Notes: generated by a model not told the origin, from the letters alone. A stretch of 64,000 nucleotides of DNA from Priestia megaterium (GCF_023824195.1 NZ_CP085444.1:50001-114000), one strand, 5' to 3'. Numbered from the stretch's first letter, positions 1 through 8,856 are shown. A program made the numbers and translations.

Positions 1-293
<293 letters not shown>

Positions 294-356
294 AAAACTT
301 TAAAAGCGTAAGCTTTACTCAGCGAACTGTTATCTAGTTTTGAGAGAGCAATCTTT

Positions 357-473
357 GTCTGGTGGCGATAGCGAAGAGGTCACACCCGTTCCCATACCGA
401 ACACGGAAGTTAAGCTCTTTAGCGCCAATGGTAGTTGGGACTTTGTCCCTGTGAGAGTAGGACGTTGCCAGGC
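357..473 (+). rRNA. rrf: 5S rRNA
   Basis: Closely matches Bacillus 5S rRNA. The GGTGGCGATAGCGAAGAGG start, the conserved CCCGTTCCCATACCGAACAC core and the closing helix with GTTGCCAGGC at the 3' end are all visible. An ORF over this segment is a shadow. Confidence 0.95.
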
Positions 474-483
474 AATCAATAAG

Positions 484-530
484 ACCCCTTATGAGTCTCT
501 TGTAAAAGAGCATAGGGGTTTTTTATTTGA
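484..530 (+). terminator. Hairpin after 5S rRNA
   Basis: ACCCCT(TATG) pairs with CATAGGGGT and is followed by TTTTTT. It lies between 5S and the first tRNA, so transcription of the tRNA block is probably partly attenuated here. Confidence 0.7.
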
Positions 531-589
531 AATATTCTATCATAAGTAATGAAAATAACGCTGTTTAACGCGCTTATATAGATTTTTTT

Positions 590-665
590 GGAGGATTAGC
601 TCAGCTGGGAGAGCACCTGCCTTACAAGCAGGGGGTCGGCGGTTCGATCCCGTCATCCTCCACCA
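590..665 (+). tRNA. tRNA-Val(TAC)
   Basis: Cloverleaf with anticodon TAC; acceptor GGAGGAT pairs with ATCCTCC; CCA encoded. First gene of the tRNA block. Confidence 0.96.
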
Positions 666-669
666 CCGT

Positions 670-745
<76 letters not shown>

Positions 746-753
746 TTTTTTTC

Positions 754-829
754 GAGCCATTAGCTCAGTTGGTAGAGCATCTGACTTTTAATCAGAGGGT
801 CGAAGGTTCGAGTCCTTCATGGCTCACCA
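754..829 (+). tRNA. tRNA-Lys(TTT)
   Basis: Acceptor GAGCCAT pairs with ATGGCTC; anticodon TTT; CCA encoded. Confidence 0.96.
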
Positions 830-842
830 TTTATATTCACAC

Positions 843-924
843 GCGGGTGTGGCGGAATTGGCAGACGCGCTAGACTTAGGATCTAGTGTCTTATGACGTG
901 GGGGTTCAAGTCCCTTCACCCGCA
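843..924 (+). tRNA. tRNA-Leu(TAG)
   Basis: Long variable arm, anticodon TAG, acceptor GCGGGTG pairs with CACCCGC. The 3' CCA is not encoded (TCT follows the discriminator A), so CCA must be added after transcription. Confidence 0.94.
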
Positions 925-943
925 TCTTAACTTAGATAAATAC

Positions 944-1018
944 GCGGAAGTAGTTCAGTGGTAGAACACCACCTTGCCAAGGTGGGGGTCGCGAGTTCGA
1001 ACCTCGTCTTCCGCTCCA
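944..1018 (+). tRNA. tRNA-Gly(GCC)
   Basis: Acceptor GCGGAAG; anticodon GCC in TTGCCAA; CCA encoded. Confidence 0.96.
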
Positions 1019-1032
1019 CATACATAAGTCCT

Positions 1033-1121
1033 GCCGGGGTGGTGGAATTGGCAGACACACAGGACTTAAAATCCTGCGGTAGGTGACTACCGTGCCGGTT
1101 CAAGTCCGGCCCTCGGCACCA
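1033..1121 (+). tRNA. tRNA-Leu(TAA)
   Basis: Class II tRNA with a long variable arm; anticodon TAA; CCA encoded. Confidence 0.95.
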
Positions 1122-1130
1122 TTTTAATAA

Positions 1131-1207
1131 GCGCCCGTAGCTCAATTGGATAGAGCGTTTGACTACGGATCAAAAGGTTAGGGGTTCGACTCCTCTCGGG
1201 CGCGCCA
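1131..1207 (+). tRNA. tRNA-Arg(ACG)
   Basis: Acceptor GCGCCCG; anticodon ACG (A34 read as inosine); CCA encoded. Confidence 0.96.
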
Positions 1208-1211
1208 TGAA

Positions 1212-1288
1212 CGGGAAGTAGCTCAGCTTGGTAGAGCACTTGGTTTGGGACCAAGGGGTCGCAGGTTCGAATCCTGTCTTCCCGACCA
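1212..1288 (+). tRNA. tRNA-Pro(TGG)
   Basis: Acceptor CGGGAAG pairs with CTTCCCG; anticodon TGG; CCA encoded. Confidence 0.96.
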
Positions 1289-1298
1289 GAAGTATCAT

Positions 1299-1374
1299 GG
1301 GGCCTTAGCTCAGCTGGGAGAGCGCCTGCCTTGCACGCAGGAGGTCAGCGGTTCGATCCCGCTAGGCTCCACCA
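1299..1374 (+). tRNA. tRNA-Ala(TGC)
   Basis: Acceptor GGGGCCT pairs with AGGCTCC (one G-U); anticodon TGC; CCA encoded. Confidence 0.96.
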
Positions 1375-1404
1375 ATTTAATTAAATAATTGTAACGAATG
1401 ATAT

Positions 1405-1481
1405 GGCGGTGTAGCTCAGCTGGCTAGAGCGTACGGTTCATACCCGTGAGGTCGTGGGTTCGACTCCCTCCGCCGCTACCA
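1405..1481 (+). tRNA. tRNA-Met(CAT), elongator
   Basis: Anticodon CAT with acceptor GGCGGTG. It resembles the B. subtilis elongator tRNA-Met rather than the initiator found further along the block. Confidence 0.92.
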
Positions 1482-1508
1482 TATAAGTTACATTTGTTAT
1501 AAATACAC

Positions 1509-1601
1509 GGAGGAATACCCAAGTTCGGCTGAAGGGATCGGTCTTGAAAACCGACAGGGGTGTCAAAGCCCGCGGGGGTTCGAATCCCTCTTCCTCCTCC
1601 A
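1509..1601 (+). tRNA. tRNA-Ser(TGA)
   Basis: Class II tRNA with a long variable arm; anticodon TGA; CCA encoded. Confidence 0.95.
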
Positions 1602-1614
1602 TTTATATGATTAT

Positions 1615-1691
<77 letters not shown>

Positions 1692-1695
1692 AAGT

Positions 1696-1771
1696 GGTCC
1701 CGTGGTGTAGCGGTTAACATGCCTGCCTGTCACGCAGGAGATCGCGGGTTCGATTCCCGTCGGGACCGCCA
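1696..1771 (+). tRNA. tRNA-Asp(GTC)
   Basis: Acceptor GGTCCCG; anticodon GTC; discriminator G; CCA encoded. Confidence 0.96.
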
Positions 1772-1781
1772 TTTACATAAA

Positions 1782-1857
1782 GGCTCGGTAGCTCAGTTGG
1801 TAGAGCAAAGGACTGAAAATCCTTGTGTCGGCGGTTCGATTCCGTCCCGAGCCACCA
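1782..1857 (+). tRNA. tRNA-Phe(GAA)
   Basis: Acceptor GGCTCGG; anticodon GAA; CCA encoded. Confidence 0.96.
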
Positions 1858-1865
1858 CTTCCTAC

Positions 1866-1939
1866 AGGGGCATAGTTTAAAGGTAGAACTACGGTCTCCA
1901 AAACCGTCAGTGTGGGTTCAATTCCTACTGCCCCTGCCA
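1866..1939 (+). tRNA. tRNA-Trp(CCA)
   Basis: Acceptor AGGGGCA; anticodon CCA in TCTCCAAAA; discriminator G; 3' CCA encoded. Confidence 0.95.
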
Positions 1940-1957
1940 ATTAAAGTAGATACGTAT

Positions 1958-2034
1958 GGCGATTGTGGCGAAGTGGTTAACGCACCGGATTGTGGTTCCG
2001 GCATTCGTGGGTTCGATTCCCATCAGTCGCCCCA
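1958..2034 (+). tRNA. tRNA-His(GTG)
   Basis: Anticodon GTG. The extra 5' G(-1) pairs with C73, as is typical for bacterial tRNA-His; CCA encoded. Confidence 0.95.
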
Positions 2035-2045
2035 TCTTAAGTAAC

Positions 2046-2119
2046 GCGGGTGTAGTTTAGTGGTAAAACCTCAGCCTTCCAAGCTGATGTCGTGAGTTCG
2101 ATTCTCATCACCCGCTCCA
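2046..2119 (+). tRNA. tRNA-Gly(TCC)
   Basis: Acceptor GCGGGTG; anticodon TCC; CCA encoded. Confidence 0.96.
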
Positions 2120-2125
2120 AATGAA

Positions 2126-2202
<77 letters not shown>

Positions 2203-2205
2203 TAT

Positions 2206-2280
2206 TCCACAGTAGCTCAGTGGTAGAGCTATCGGCTGTTAACCGATCGGTCGTAGGTTCGAGTCCTACCTGTGGAGCCA
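2206..2280 (+). tRNA. tRNA-Asn(GTT)
   Basis: Acceptor TCCACAG; anticodon GTT; discriminator G; CCA encoded. Confidence 0.96.
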
Positions 2281-2283
2281 TAT

Positions 2284-2374
2284 GGAGAAGTACTCAAGTG
2301 GCTGAAGAGGCGCCCCTGCTAAGGGTGTAGGTCGTGTAAGCGGCGCGAGGGTTCAAATCCCTCCTTCTTCGCCA
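2284..2374 (+). tRNA. tRNA-Ser(GCT)
   Basis: Class II tRNA with a long variable arm; anticodon GCT; CCA encoded. Confidence 0.95.
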
Positions 2375-2393
2375 GTCGTTGTAAATTAAATAT

Positions 2394-2465
2394 GGCCCGT
2401 TGGTCAAGCGGTTAAGACACCGCCCTTTCACGGCGGTAACACGGGTTCGAATCCCGTACGGGTCA
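2394..2465 (+). tRNA. tRNA-Glu(TTC)
   Basis: Acceptor GGCCCGT; anticodon TTC. The 3' CCA is not encoded (TCA follows). Last gene of the 21-tRNA block. Confidence 0.94.
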
Positions 2466-2468
2466 TCA

Positions 2469-2504
2469 AAAGAGCAGTTTGCATATGCAAACTGCTCTTT
2501 TATT
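2469..2504 (+). terminator. Terminator of the rRNA/tRNA operon
   Basis: Perfect 14-bp stem (AGAGCAGTTTGCAT and its complement) with a T-rich tail. Confidence 0.9.
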
Positions 2505-2597
2505 TACTTATATTCATGTGTAATACTCCCTGGATGTTATTCTAAAGGAATCCCTCTTTTTATGTCGAAAATTAGTAAGTGTTAAGGAGGGTTTTAG

Positions 2598-2912
2598 ATG
2601 CCTAAAGATTTAATGAAAGAACTATTAGACAAAGGCTTTAAAGTAGTGGACTTAACATGTGTGGGCACTATAAATATCATTTCAGCAAAGGAACTGTATT
2701 TAGACGAAATGAGTACTGACGCCATAGTTGATATGTTATCACTAGATGAAAACAGTATTAAGTTTTCTCTTGATGAAAAACTTCCTTATTTTGAGGCAAG
2801 TACCAAACCATTAGCCGGATATATCAATTCAGAAAGCGAACTGCCCATAGTGGAGGATGCAATTATTGACTATAAAGTGTATGTTAAAGAAGCAATTCTT
2901 CAGTCTAAGTAG
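2598..2912 (+). CDS. Hypothetical protein, 104 aa
   Basis: The gene starts at ATG after a strong ribosome site (AAGGAGGG). The protein is acidic and soluble, with no signal peptide, membrane segment or motif I recognise. It is a single-gene unit: a tRNA-operon terminator lies just upstream and its own hairpin just downstream. A good ribosome site and the own terminator argue that it is real. Function unknown. Confidence 0.7.
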   Translation: MPKDLMKELLDKGFKVVDLTCVGTINIISAKELYLDEMSTDAIVDMLSLDENSIKFSLDEKLPYFEASTKPLAGYINSESELPIVEDAIIDYKVYVKEAILQSK

Positions 2913-2919
2913 TTAACAA

Positions 2920-2952
2920 AAAAGCAGTTTACATTTGTAAACTGCTTTTAAT
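2920..2952 (+). terminator. Intrinsic terminator
   Basis: AAAGCAGTTTACA pairs with TGTAAACTGCTTT, followed by a short T/A tail. The stem resembles the tRNA-operon terminator 450 bp upstream. Confidence 0.85.
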
Positions 2953-3059
2953 TAAATACGATATAAAATTCTAATGCAAAAACTACAAAATACTCGCGGC
3001 TAATTTCCTCAGCTTGAATATACTAATACTAGCAATCTAAAAATGAAACTAACATCCCA

Positions 3060-3068
3060 TGCTATAAT
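3060..3068 (+). promoter_or_regulatory. Extended -10 promoter element
   Basis: TGCTATAAT is a perfect extended -10 (TGnTATAAT), 30 bp upstream of the membrane protein start. No clear -35 box is seen. Confidence 0.6.
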
Positions 3069-3097
3069 AGATAAAAACTAAATATTAGGGGCAATGA

Positions 3098-3448
3098 ATG
3101 ATGGAAGAATTAAAACAAGAAGACCAAGATTCAGGTAAACTGTATGAGACAGGGTTTAAGTGGATGCGTTTTGTAAGCTTTTTTATGATTGTAAACCTCA
3201 TTTTCACCGTAGCTTTAGTAGCAGTTGCCTTAGTAGCCCCTCAAATTCAAGAAACTTTTCAATGGGTAGCATTTGGTGTATATGGGTTTACAGTACTTTA
3301 TCTCATCTTTATGCGAGAAGTAGCCTTTAGAAAGACATATGGATCTTTGGTAGTTTGGATGCGAATTGTATGGGGGTTTAGCTTTATTGCTAACGCGTTT
3401 GGGGCAGTCACTATGTTCGTGGTTAATACTCACTGGACTCTATTTTAA
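3098..3448 (+). CDS. Small membrane protein, 116 aa
   Basis: A polar N-terminus of about 18 residues is followed by three hydrophobic segments, roughly residues 23-48, 55-72 and 84-112. This suggests an integral membrane protein with three helices. The ribosome site is AGGGG before an ATG-ATG pair; either ATG could start. No family recognised. The downstream 67-aa coiled-coil gene begins 46 bp later and may be co-transcribed. Confidence 0.7.
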   Translation: MMEELKQEDQDSGKLYETGFKWMRFVSFFMIVNLIFTVALVAVALVAPQIQETFQWVAFGVYGFTVLYLIFMREVAFRKTYGSLVVWMRIVWGFSFIANAFGAVTMFVVNTHWTLF

Positions 3449-3494
3449 AGGGATACCTGTTTATGTTGAAAGTAAAAATAAAGGAGGAATACAT

Positions 3495-3698
3495 ATGAAT
3501 CCATACGAACAATTTCAATTAAATAAAGAGGTAGAAGAGATGGCTAAACAACGAATTGAAATCCATAAAAAGCGAATAAAGCTATCTGAAGAGTTGGAAA
3601 ACAACTTGGGTAATAAAGAACTCCAATCTAGAATCATCGAATTAGAAGAAAGCCAAAAACTTAAGAAGAAAATTGAAGCTTTACAGGCTAACTTTTAA
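3495..3698 (+). CDS. Hypothetical coiled-coil protein, 67 aa
   Basis: The start at 3495 is fixed by the perfect ribosome site AAGGAGGAATACAT-ATG. A longer reading frame from 3366 would overlap the previous gene and is unlikely. The protein is almost entirely charged and heptad-like (many E, K and L), with no membrane segment, so it is probably a short coiled coil. It follows the membrane protein gene on the same strand. Function unknown. Confidence 0.65.
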   Translation: MNPYEQFQLNKEVEEMAKQRIEIHKKRIKLSEELENNLGNKELQSRIIELEESQKLKKKIEALQANF

Positions 3699-4135
3699 GC
3701 ATTAGTATGCTCCCTTTACAGTAGACCAGTAAAAGAAAGAAACCTATTCCTACACAAAGGAATAGGTTCAATGAAGTAAGATGATATAGGTGTATATAAC
3801 CATCTGAAATCAAATGCATTTCTATTATAATCTATATTGGAAAATAAAGCACTTACATTTTATGAAGAACATAAAAAAGTCCGTAACCACGAAGGGTAAC
3901 GGACTCGTTGGAAGTTGATTTTAAGAACCAATATGCATCTATTAATTTACCATATTATTTATCTAAATGAAAGCGATTACAAAAAACGTATACTAGGCAC
4001 GGACTTATCTGCATAATTGTTGATAGATGTAATGTTTTGTAGATAACTAAGTTGCTCCCACATATTGAATATTTATCCTATATCAAGTACAATAAGTTGA
4101 ATATAAGTTCAACTTAAAAAATGAGGTGTTTATAA
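3699..4135. other. Intergenic region upstream of the partition operon
   Basis: It holds a plain hairpin (AACCTATTCC arms, 3741-3768) without a T tail. A second hairpin (3873-3906, AGTCCGT arms) has its T run on the minus strand. The operator-like palindrome listed separately is at the right end. No gene is seen. Confidence 0.5.
4094..4115. promoter_or_regulatory. Palindrome upstream of the partition operon
   Basis: AAGTTGAA and TTCAACTT arms around TATAAG, 20 bp before the actin-like gene. Such palindromes often serve as adaptor/repressor or centromere sites in ParMR/Alp7AR operons; no longer iteron array is visible. Confidence 0.45.
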
Positions 4136-5320
4136 ATGAAAATTTCACGTTTTAATAAAGATTGCGGTAACTCTGTTGATATGAACATTATGGATGGATA
4201 TCTATTTGATTTTCCAACGAATGTAGTTGAACTTCAAAAAGAAGCTGCAGACTCCTTTTTTACAGATGCTGTTACAGCTCCAGAAGAATTCAAAAAGCGC
4301 ATTTTACTTTCTACAACAATTGAGGGAGAAGAGAAGGAGCGTTATTTCTTAGTAGGTGAAATTGCAGCTAGTCAATTGCTGGCTAATAATCACATTAATA
4401 AATTACATAATAAAATTACAAGTCATATTCCATACATCACCTTTTTAGCTGCGATTGCGTATTACCATGCGTTACATGCGAAAAATAAAAAAGACAATAC
4501 AATTGAAATTGACTATTTTTCTACCATGTTACCAATCTGGCTTCTTAAGAAAGAGAGCACATTTGGGGCGGCTCAAAAAGCCATGGCTAATCGCTTCTTA
4601 GGCGACCATACATTTACTGTGCATACGCCTGGTTTTGAAAATACTTTAAAGGTATTAGTAGAAGAAAGTGCGTGCTTAAAAGAGGGAGAAAGTGCACGTT
4701 TTGCGTTAAAAAAAGACTTAACACTTCAAGATCGTGAAGATGCAAATGAGTATGTAGAATGTGAAACGGTGATGGTGGATATAGGCGGTGGTTCCATTGA
4801 TGTGGTTATTCTACCCGAAGGGTTGAAAGCTGCTAATAGTCGTGAATCGTTCCAAAGCATTGAGGGTATTCCTTATTTAGCTCATATTGATAAATTGCGT
4901 AAAGAGAAATTTCTAGAATTATTTACAGACTTACGTGCCTTTGATCAATTTATTCTCGATAACTACAGCAAGCAAAAGTTTGTATTAAAAAACGAGAATA
5001 CAGGTGAATCTATTGATTTAACAAGTACAATCAAATCTTCACTACGAGAATATGTGGAAATCTTATTGGCTAAATTAAATGATGTCGCACCACCACCAGC
5101 GAATAAACTACGTAAGTATGTATACTGCGGTGGAGTAGCTCCTACTTTAGAAGTAGCTATCATGAATAGTATGCGTGAAAAAATTGGAGAAGAACGTACG
5201 GAGAAGTATCATAAGGTTCCCCAAGATAGCCGCCATTTAAATTTATTTGGCTTAGAGATTCGTAGTATTGGTTACATTCAAAAGAAGCAAGCAGCAGAGA
5301 AGAAAGCCGTTAAATCCTAA
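4136..5320 (+). CDS. Actin-like plasmid segregation protein (ParM/Alp7A-like)
   Basis: A 394-aa member of the actin/Hsp70 superfamily as used in type II plasmid partition. Visible signatures are the phosphate-2 loop VMVDIGGGSIDVV near residue 215, an N-terminal FNKDCGNSVD phosphate-1-like segment, and YCGG near residue 335 as the adenosine motif. ParM/Alp7A proteins form ATP-dependent filaments that push plasmid copies apart when nucleated by a DNA-bound adaptor. The next gene, 17 bp downstream, encodes a protein of the right size and charge for the adaptor, and a palindrome lies upstream. Its position directly behind an rRNA operon suggests the window is part of a plasmid. Which Alp subfamily it belongs to cannot be settled by eye. 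Confidence 0.8.
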   Translation: MKISRFNKDCGNSVDMNIMDGYLFDFPTNVVELQKEAADSFFTDAVTAPEEFKKRILLSTTIEGEEKERYFLVGEIAASQLLANNHINKLHNKITSHIPYITFLAAIAYYHALHAKNKKDNTIEIDYFSTMLPIWLLKKESTFGAAQKAMANRFLGDHTFTVHTPGFENTLKVLVEESACLKEGESARFALKKDLTLQDREDANEYVECETVMVDIGGGSIDVVILPEGLKAANSRESFQSIEGIPYLAHIDKLRKEKFLELFTDLRAFDQFILDNYSKQKFVLKNENTGESIDLTSTIKSSLREYVEILLAKLNDVAPPPANKLRKYVYCGGVAPTLEVAIMNSMREKIGEERTEKYHKVPQDSRHLNLFGLEIRSIGYIQKKQAAEKKAVKS

Positions 5321-5337
5321 CAACGTAGGTGATAGGG

Positions 5338-5718
5338 ATGTCAGAGCGTCAAAATGCGTTTACCATTAAGACAAATCAATTGAGTGATGAAGTTTATAAT
5401 AAACTAGCTAAATATGCTAAATCGCGTAAGTTAGGGGATTATATTTCCTCCTTAATTCTACGTGATCTAGATGATTCATCGACCGAAAGAAAAGCAATTA
5501 AAGACAAAAAAACCTACGAAATGCTTGAACATATAAAGAATGAATTAGCTGATTTAAAAACATTAGCAAAAACAACAGGTTTTGTAGGAAACGATTCCTT
5601 CAAAGAAGAAGAGCCTTCTTCAAAGGTTCCACAACTAAAAGAAGGAAAGATTGCAGATTTAGAAAATATATCTGGCTCATTAGACGATGACGACTTAGAA
5701 GAATATAACGATTTTTAA
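5338..5718 (+). CDS. Partition adaptor / DNA-binding protein (ParR/Alp7R-like)
   Basis: A 126-aa protein encoded right behind the actin-like gene. Its N-terminal half (FTIKTNQLSDEVYNKLAKYA, then a short helix region) fits a ribbon-helix-helix fold. The C-terminal half is acidic and ends DDDDLEEYNDF; an acidic tail is usual for adaptors that contact the filament end. The ATG at 5338 is preferred because AGGTGATAGGG precedes it; a GTG at 5329 is the alternative. A strong terminator follows. The assignment rests mainly on gene order. Confidence 0.65.
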   Translation: MSERQNAFTIKTNQLSDEVYNKLAKYAKSRKLGDYISSLILRDLDDSSTERKAIKDKKTYEMLEHIKNELADLKTLAKTTGFVGNDSFKEEEPSSKVPQLKEGKIADLENISGSLDDDDLEEYNDF

Positions 5719-5723
5719 ACAGT

Positions 5724-5756
5724 AAAACCACTAGAATCCATCCTAGTGGTTTTTTC
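5724..5756 (+). terminator. Terminator of the partition operon
   Basis: AAAACCACTAG pairs with CTAGTGGTTTT and runs into TTTTTT. Confidence 0.9.
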
Positions 5757-5757
5757 G

Positions 5758-5785
5758 GTTTTACATATCACTACTTATAAGGTGG
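5758..5785 (+). repeat. Degenerate dif-like site (S0)
   Basis: Arm GTTTTACATAT, 6-bp centre CACTAC, arm TTATAAGGTGG. It fits the layout of the better sites further right and lies immediately after a terminator. Weak match. Confidence 0.35.
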
Positions 5786-5960
5786 TGATTCATTCATTTT
5801 AGGTAGGTTGCTCAATTAAGATATAAACCATCCATATAAATATTTCTCTAGCTATGAAACATTTATGTAGCACCAGGCTTAAACCTGCTACTACTTTGGC
5901 GAGTTCCTTTATTTATTACAAATAATTATAGAATATTTATCAGTCGGAAAATAGATCACT

Positions 5961-6089
5961 TTACTTATCATAGGATGTAGTACTTTCTTGTGATGAAGAG
6001 AATAAATCCTTTAAGTCAATGTTTTCTATGTCAGTCACATAAGCTACAATCAAAAAAATAAAGATAATCCAGTATATGATTTTTTTCAA
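5961..6089 (-). CDS. Small single-span membrane peptide, 42 aa
   Basis: The frame starts with TTG at 6089, about 10 nt after AAGGAG, and ends at 5961. The product begins MKKIIYWIIFIFLIVAYV, one transmembrane helix, followed by a polar acidic tail ending in SYDK. No family recognised. Support is the ribosome site and the clear helix/tail layout; the TTG start and a run of six G before it are unusual. It sits alone in an 850-bp gap. Confidence 0.45.
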   Translation of the reverse strand: MKKIIYWIIFIFLIVAYVTDIENIDLKDLFSSSQESTTSYDK

Positions 6090-6575
6090 TCCCCCCAACT
6101 CCTTCACTAAAAACAGTATTATGAGAAACGCTCAGAATTGCAATAAATGGACATTTAACTGCGAAATAAAGGATATTTTTTTCTGGTAGCCTCTCAGTAA
6201 CAACATTTCAACACTTTTGCACCAGAATCCCCTTAACTGTGTATAGTTAATTTATGATTGAGATTTTCCAATATAGATAGTCCAAAAAGGTACCTCTATT
6301 TAGACGCTTAGAGGCAATAAAATTTTACGTGACAAACGAAGAGTACAGATACAGTGAGAAGGCTATTACCAGGAAGTAACGCCCTTATTCCTTTTCATTT
6401 TGTTGAACATGCTAGCAAAATAAGTGATATTTTCCAATTGAGTTTTATTAACTACAGTTAATAAATTAAAAGTTAAAAACTTTCTAAAAAAGCCACTCTT
6501 TTAGAGTGGCTTAACTGAATTTTTATAGAATGTGCAAAGGTACAGGTTTTTCAATACAACGGGCATAATTTAGTG
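6090..6575. other. Intergenic region
   Basis: AT-rich, with no reading frame or RNA that I can support apart from the terminator at its right end. Confidence 0.5.
6486..6512 (-). terminator. Terminator after the HAD hydrolase
   Basis: AAGCCACTCT pairs with AGAGTGGCTT; the T run is on the minus strand, downstream of the HAD gene. Confidence 0.8.
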
Positions 6576-7403
6576 TTATATCACGGATATGACATCTTGT
6601 GTTTTTGTTAGTTTTAAAAGATAGCGTACTGCATAAGCAAATCCATCTTCATCATTTGTTTTGGTTATGAAATCAGCTTTTTGTTGAATGTCTAGAGGAG
6701 CATTTCCCATAGCAACTGAAGTAGTTGCTACTTCGAATTGGGCAAGATCATTGCCTCCATCTCCGAAAGCAAAAATCTCTTCAAAATTCAGATTCATCAT
6801 CTGTTGGTAACACAATATAGCCTTTCCTTTATGAGCTTCGCTTGAAGTGATTTCTACATTATTAGGAAAAGAAGAAGCCATCGAAATATCAAATTGATTA
6901 GCTAATGCCCTTTTTACTTCTTCAATTTTTTCTAATTGCTCGTACTGTACCAAAGCAATTAGTTTATAGATTTTAAGGTTGTCTTTGTTTAGAAGTTCAT
7001 CGTAATTATATTCTTGAAAAAGAGTAGCGAGCTCTTCCTTACTTTTATTATGTAATGGAGGCAAAGTTGAAGGAAAGCCACCATAATTAGTGTATACAAG
7101 AATCCCTACACCAATTTCATTTAGAATGGAAAATATTTTTTTATATGTAGAAACAGATATAGTTGCCTCATACAGCAATTCTCTTGTTTTCGAGTATAAA
7201 ACAGAACCATTGATACAAAAAATAGGAACTTCCATATTTTGTACCGCCTTCAGTTTAATTACGTCTGCATAGGCTCGGCCTGTATTCAAAATAATGCTAT
7301 GTCCTTGCTCGTGCAATTCTTTTAAGGTTTTCACATTTTCCTCAGATATTTCATGTTGAGAGTTTAATAACGTACCATCTAAATCAATTGAAATACATTT
7401 CAT
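6576..7403 (-). CDS. Cof-type HAD-IIB sugar phosphatase
   Basis: A 275-aa haloacid dehalogenase-superfamily phosphatase of the Cof/YwpJ type, expected to dephosphorylate small phosphorylated metabolites in the cytosol. Motif I is IDLDGTLLNS at residues 5-14 with the nucleophile Asp. Motif II is the Thr in NTGRA. Motif III is a Lys in AHKGKAI, and motif IV is FAFGDGGNDLAQFE. The C2B-type cap lies between motifs II and III. Length is normal for the family. It is a single-gene unit with its own terminator. The substrate cannot be predicted. Confidence 0.85.
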   Translation of the reverse strand: MKCISIDLDGTLLNSQHEISEENVKTLKELHEQGHSIILNTGRAYADVIKLKAVQNMEVPIFCINGSVLYSKTRELLYEATISVSTYKKIFSILNEIGVGILVYTNYGGFPSTLPPLHNKSKEELATLFQEYNYDELLNKDNLKIYKLIALVQYEQLEKIEEVKRALANQFDISMASSFPNNVEITSSEAHKGKAILCYQQMMNLNFEEIFAFGDGGNDLAQFEVATTSVAMGNAPLDIQQKADFITKTNDEDGFAYAVRYLLKLTKTQDVISVI

Positions 7404-7559
7404 CGTTTGATCTTAATTCCTTCCTCTCTTTAGTCCTTTGTACGAACTAAAGTTACCTTATTTTTATTATTATCTAGGATAGCTCTATTAAATCATACCT
7501 TCTCTAATTATGAAAATTCGGCGTAAAACGTTTAATCCCTGCTTCGGGATCTGATACAA

Positions 7560-7628
7560 ATGAATGAGGATATGTACATTGGTATCTTCGTTATCTTAAT
7601 AGGTCTTTTCTTATTTTTATTACCGTAG
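7560..7628 (+). CDS. Possible 22-aa membrane peptide
   Basis: ATG to TAG encodes MNEDM followed by a 16-residue hydrophobic stretch (YIGIFVILIGLFLFLL) and a final Pro. It resembles the one-helix peptides common in Bacillus. A good terminator follows 22 bp later. No convincing ribosome site is seen, so the call is tentative. Confidence 0.3.
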   Translation: MNEDMYIGIFVILIGLFLFLLP

Positions 7629-7649
7629 AGAAGTTATAAAAAACAACAG

Positions 7650-7684
7650 AAACAAGCTATCTAGAATTAGATAGCTTGTTTTAC
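7650..7684 (+). terminator. Intrinsic terminator
   Basis: AACAAGCTATCTA pairs with TAGATAGCTTGTT, followed by TTTTA. Confidence 0.8.
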
Positions 7685-7957
7685 TTATCTTGTAGTCAAG
7701 ATATTTTGTTAGTTAATATAAGGCTTCTATTACTGTATAGAGTATTTCTATAATCTATCTCATAAAACAAAACCTAAAATTAAGAAAAAGAATCCATTTA
7801 CAGAAAGCGTTTTACTTTATGATCGTGGTAATTTTAGATAGAATAAAAGAAGCTCGTCAGCTATCTTGAAGCTTGGGGAAGTATAGATTTCATACATATA
7901 ACTCTATTGTAAAGAAAAAATACATTTTGATTTTCAAACTATTGGAGGAAAGAAATC

Positions 7958-8626
7958 ATGAAATTTTTTATTGATACTGCAAACCTTGAAGACATTAAGA
8001 AAGCATACAAAGTGGGAGTTTTATCTGGCGTTACAACCAATCCATCTCTAGTAGCAAAAGAAGGCGTAAGATTTGAAGATCGTATTGAAGAAATTCTTCA
8101 AATGGTGCCAGAAGTTGAATCTGTTTCAGCAGAGGTAACACCTGATGCAATTACAGCTGAAGATATGATTGCTCAAGCTGAAGAATTAATTAAAATTAAT
8201 GATGGAGATAAAAATATTACGATTAAACTTCCTATGACATTAGCTGGGTTAGAAGCTACTCGTTATCTTTCTAAAAAAGGTGTAAAAACAAATGTAACAC
8301 TTATTTTCACAGTGAATCAAGCTCTCTTAGCTGCTCGTGCTGGTGCAACCTACGTTTCTCCTTTTTTAGGACGGTTAGATGATATCTCTGAGGATGGAGT
8401 ACACTTAGTATCCAGAATTGCAGAACTATTCCGTGTTCAAAATATCGATTCTCAAATCATTGCTGCATCTGTAAGACATCCAGATCATGTAACTCGTGTA
8501 GCAATGGCAGGTGCTCATATTGCAACAATTCCTTACTCCGTTATCGAGCAATTAGTAAAACATCCTTTAACTGAACAAGGAATTGAAAAATTTGCGAATG
8601 ATTGGAAAAAAGCTGTTAAAAACTAA
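7958..8626 (+). CDS. Transaldolase-like protein (small TalC/FSA type)
   Basis: A 222-aa class I aldolase of the short transaldolase/fructose-6-phosphate aldolase family (B. subtilis YwjH type). It opens [16 protein letters not shown], has [14 protein letters not shown], and carries the Schiff-base lysine in NITIKLPMT at about residue 89. The TNVTLIF and [15 protein letters not shown] blocks are also typical. It would shuttle dihydroxyacetone units between sugar phosphates in the non-oxidative pentose phosphate pathway. Ribosome site TGGAGGAAAG. It is transcribed alone and ends in a strong hairpin. Such a core-metabolism gene on an accessory replicon would be an extra copy. Confidence 0.9.
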   Translation: MKFFIDTANLEDIKKAYKVGVLSGVTTNPSLVAKEGVRFEDRIEEILQMVPEVESVSAEVTPDAITAEDMIAQAEELIKINDGDKNITIKLPMTLAGLEATRYLSKKGVKTNVTLIFTVNQALLAARAGATYVSPFLGRLDDISEDGVHLVSRIAELFRVQNIDSQIIAASVRHPDHVTRVAMAGAHIATIPYSVIEQLVKHPLTEQGIEKFANDWKKAVKN

Positions 8627-8630
8627 AACA

Positions 8631-8712
8631 AATAGAAGAAACTCGTCAAAAAAAGCCTTTGCTCAACAAGAGCAAAGGCTTCTTTTCATAAATTTCTCCT
8701 ATATTCAAATCA
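8631..8712 (+). repeat. Terminator-bearing dispersed repeat R1
   Basis: The motif GAAACTCGTC is followed by a hairpin AGCCTTTGCTC/GAGCAAAGGCT with a TTTT tail, then TTTCTCCTATATTCAAAT. Related copies with the same flanks are at 13353-13436, 15040-15105 (minus) and 63056-63108 (minus). Here it serves as the transaldolase terminator. Confidence 0.6.
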
Positions 8713-8856
8713 GATTAACTTCCCTTTGTATAAGAAATAAAGAGAAGAATAATACTACCTGGTAAATAAAAGAATTTCCCATGGAGTAAATAACGATATT
8801 TTAAGGGTGTTTGTGTCTAGACCCTCCTTAATATAAAGATAAATAGGGTGATTAGT

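Larger units (their letters stand above)
7404..7957. other. Intergenic region with a tiny ORF
   Basis: Contains the 22-codon ORF and terminator listed separately. It also has a very degenerate dif-like element at 7711-7738 (arm AGTTAATATAA, centre GGCTTC, arm TATTACTGTAT). The transaldolase promoter should lie near its right end. Confidence 0.45.

Noticed and set aside
340..549. ORF of 69 aa over 5S rRNA, and several ORFs over the tRNA block (927-2585)
   Set aside because: They lie on rRNA and tRNA genes; no ribosome sites and no protein character.
7442..7485. AGTTACCTTAT ... TATCTAGGA as a dif-like site
   Set aside because: Arms are separated by about 9 bp instead of 6.
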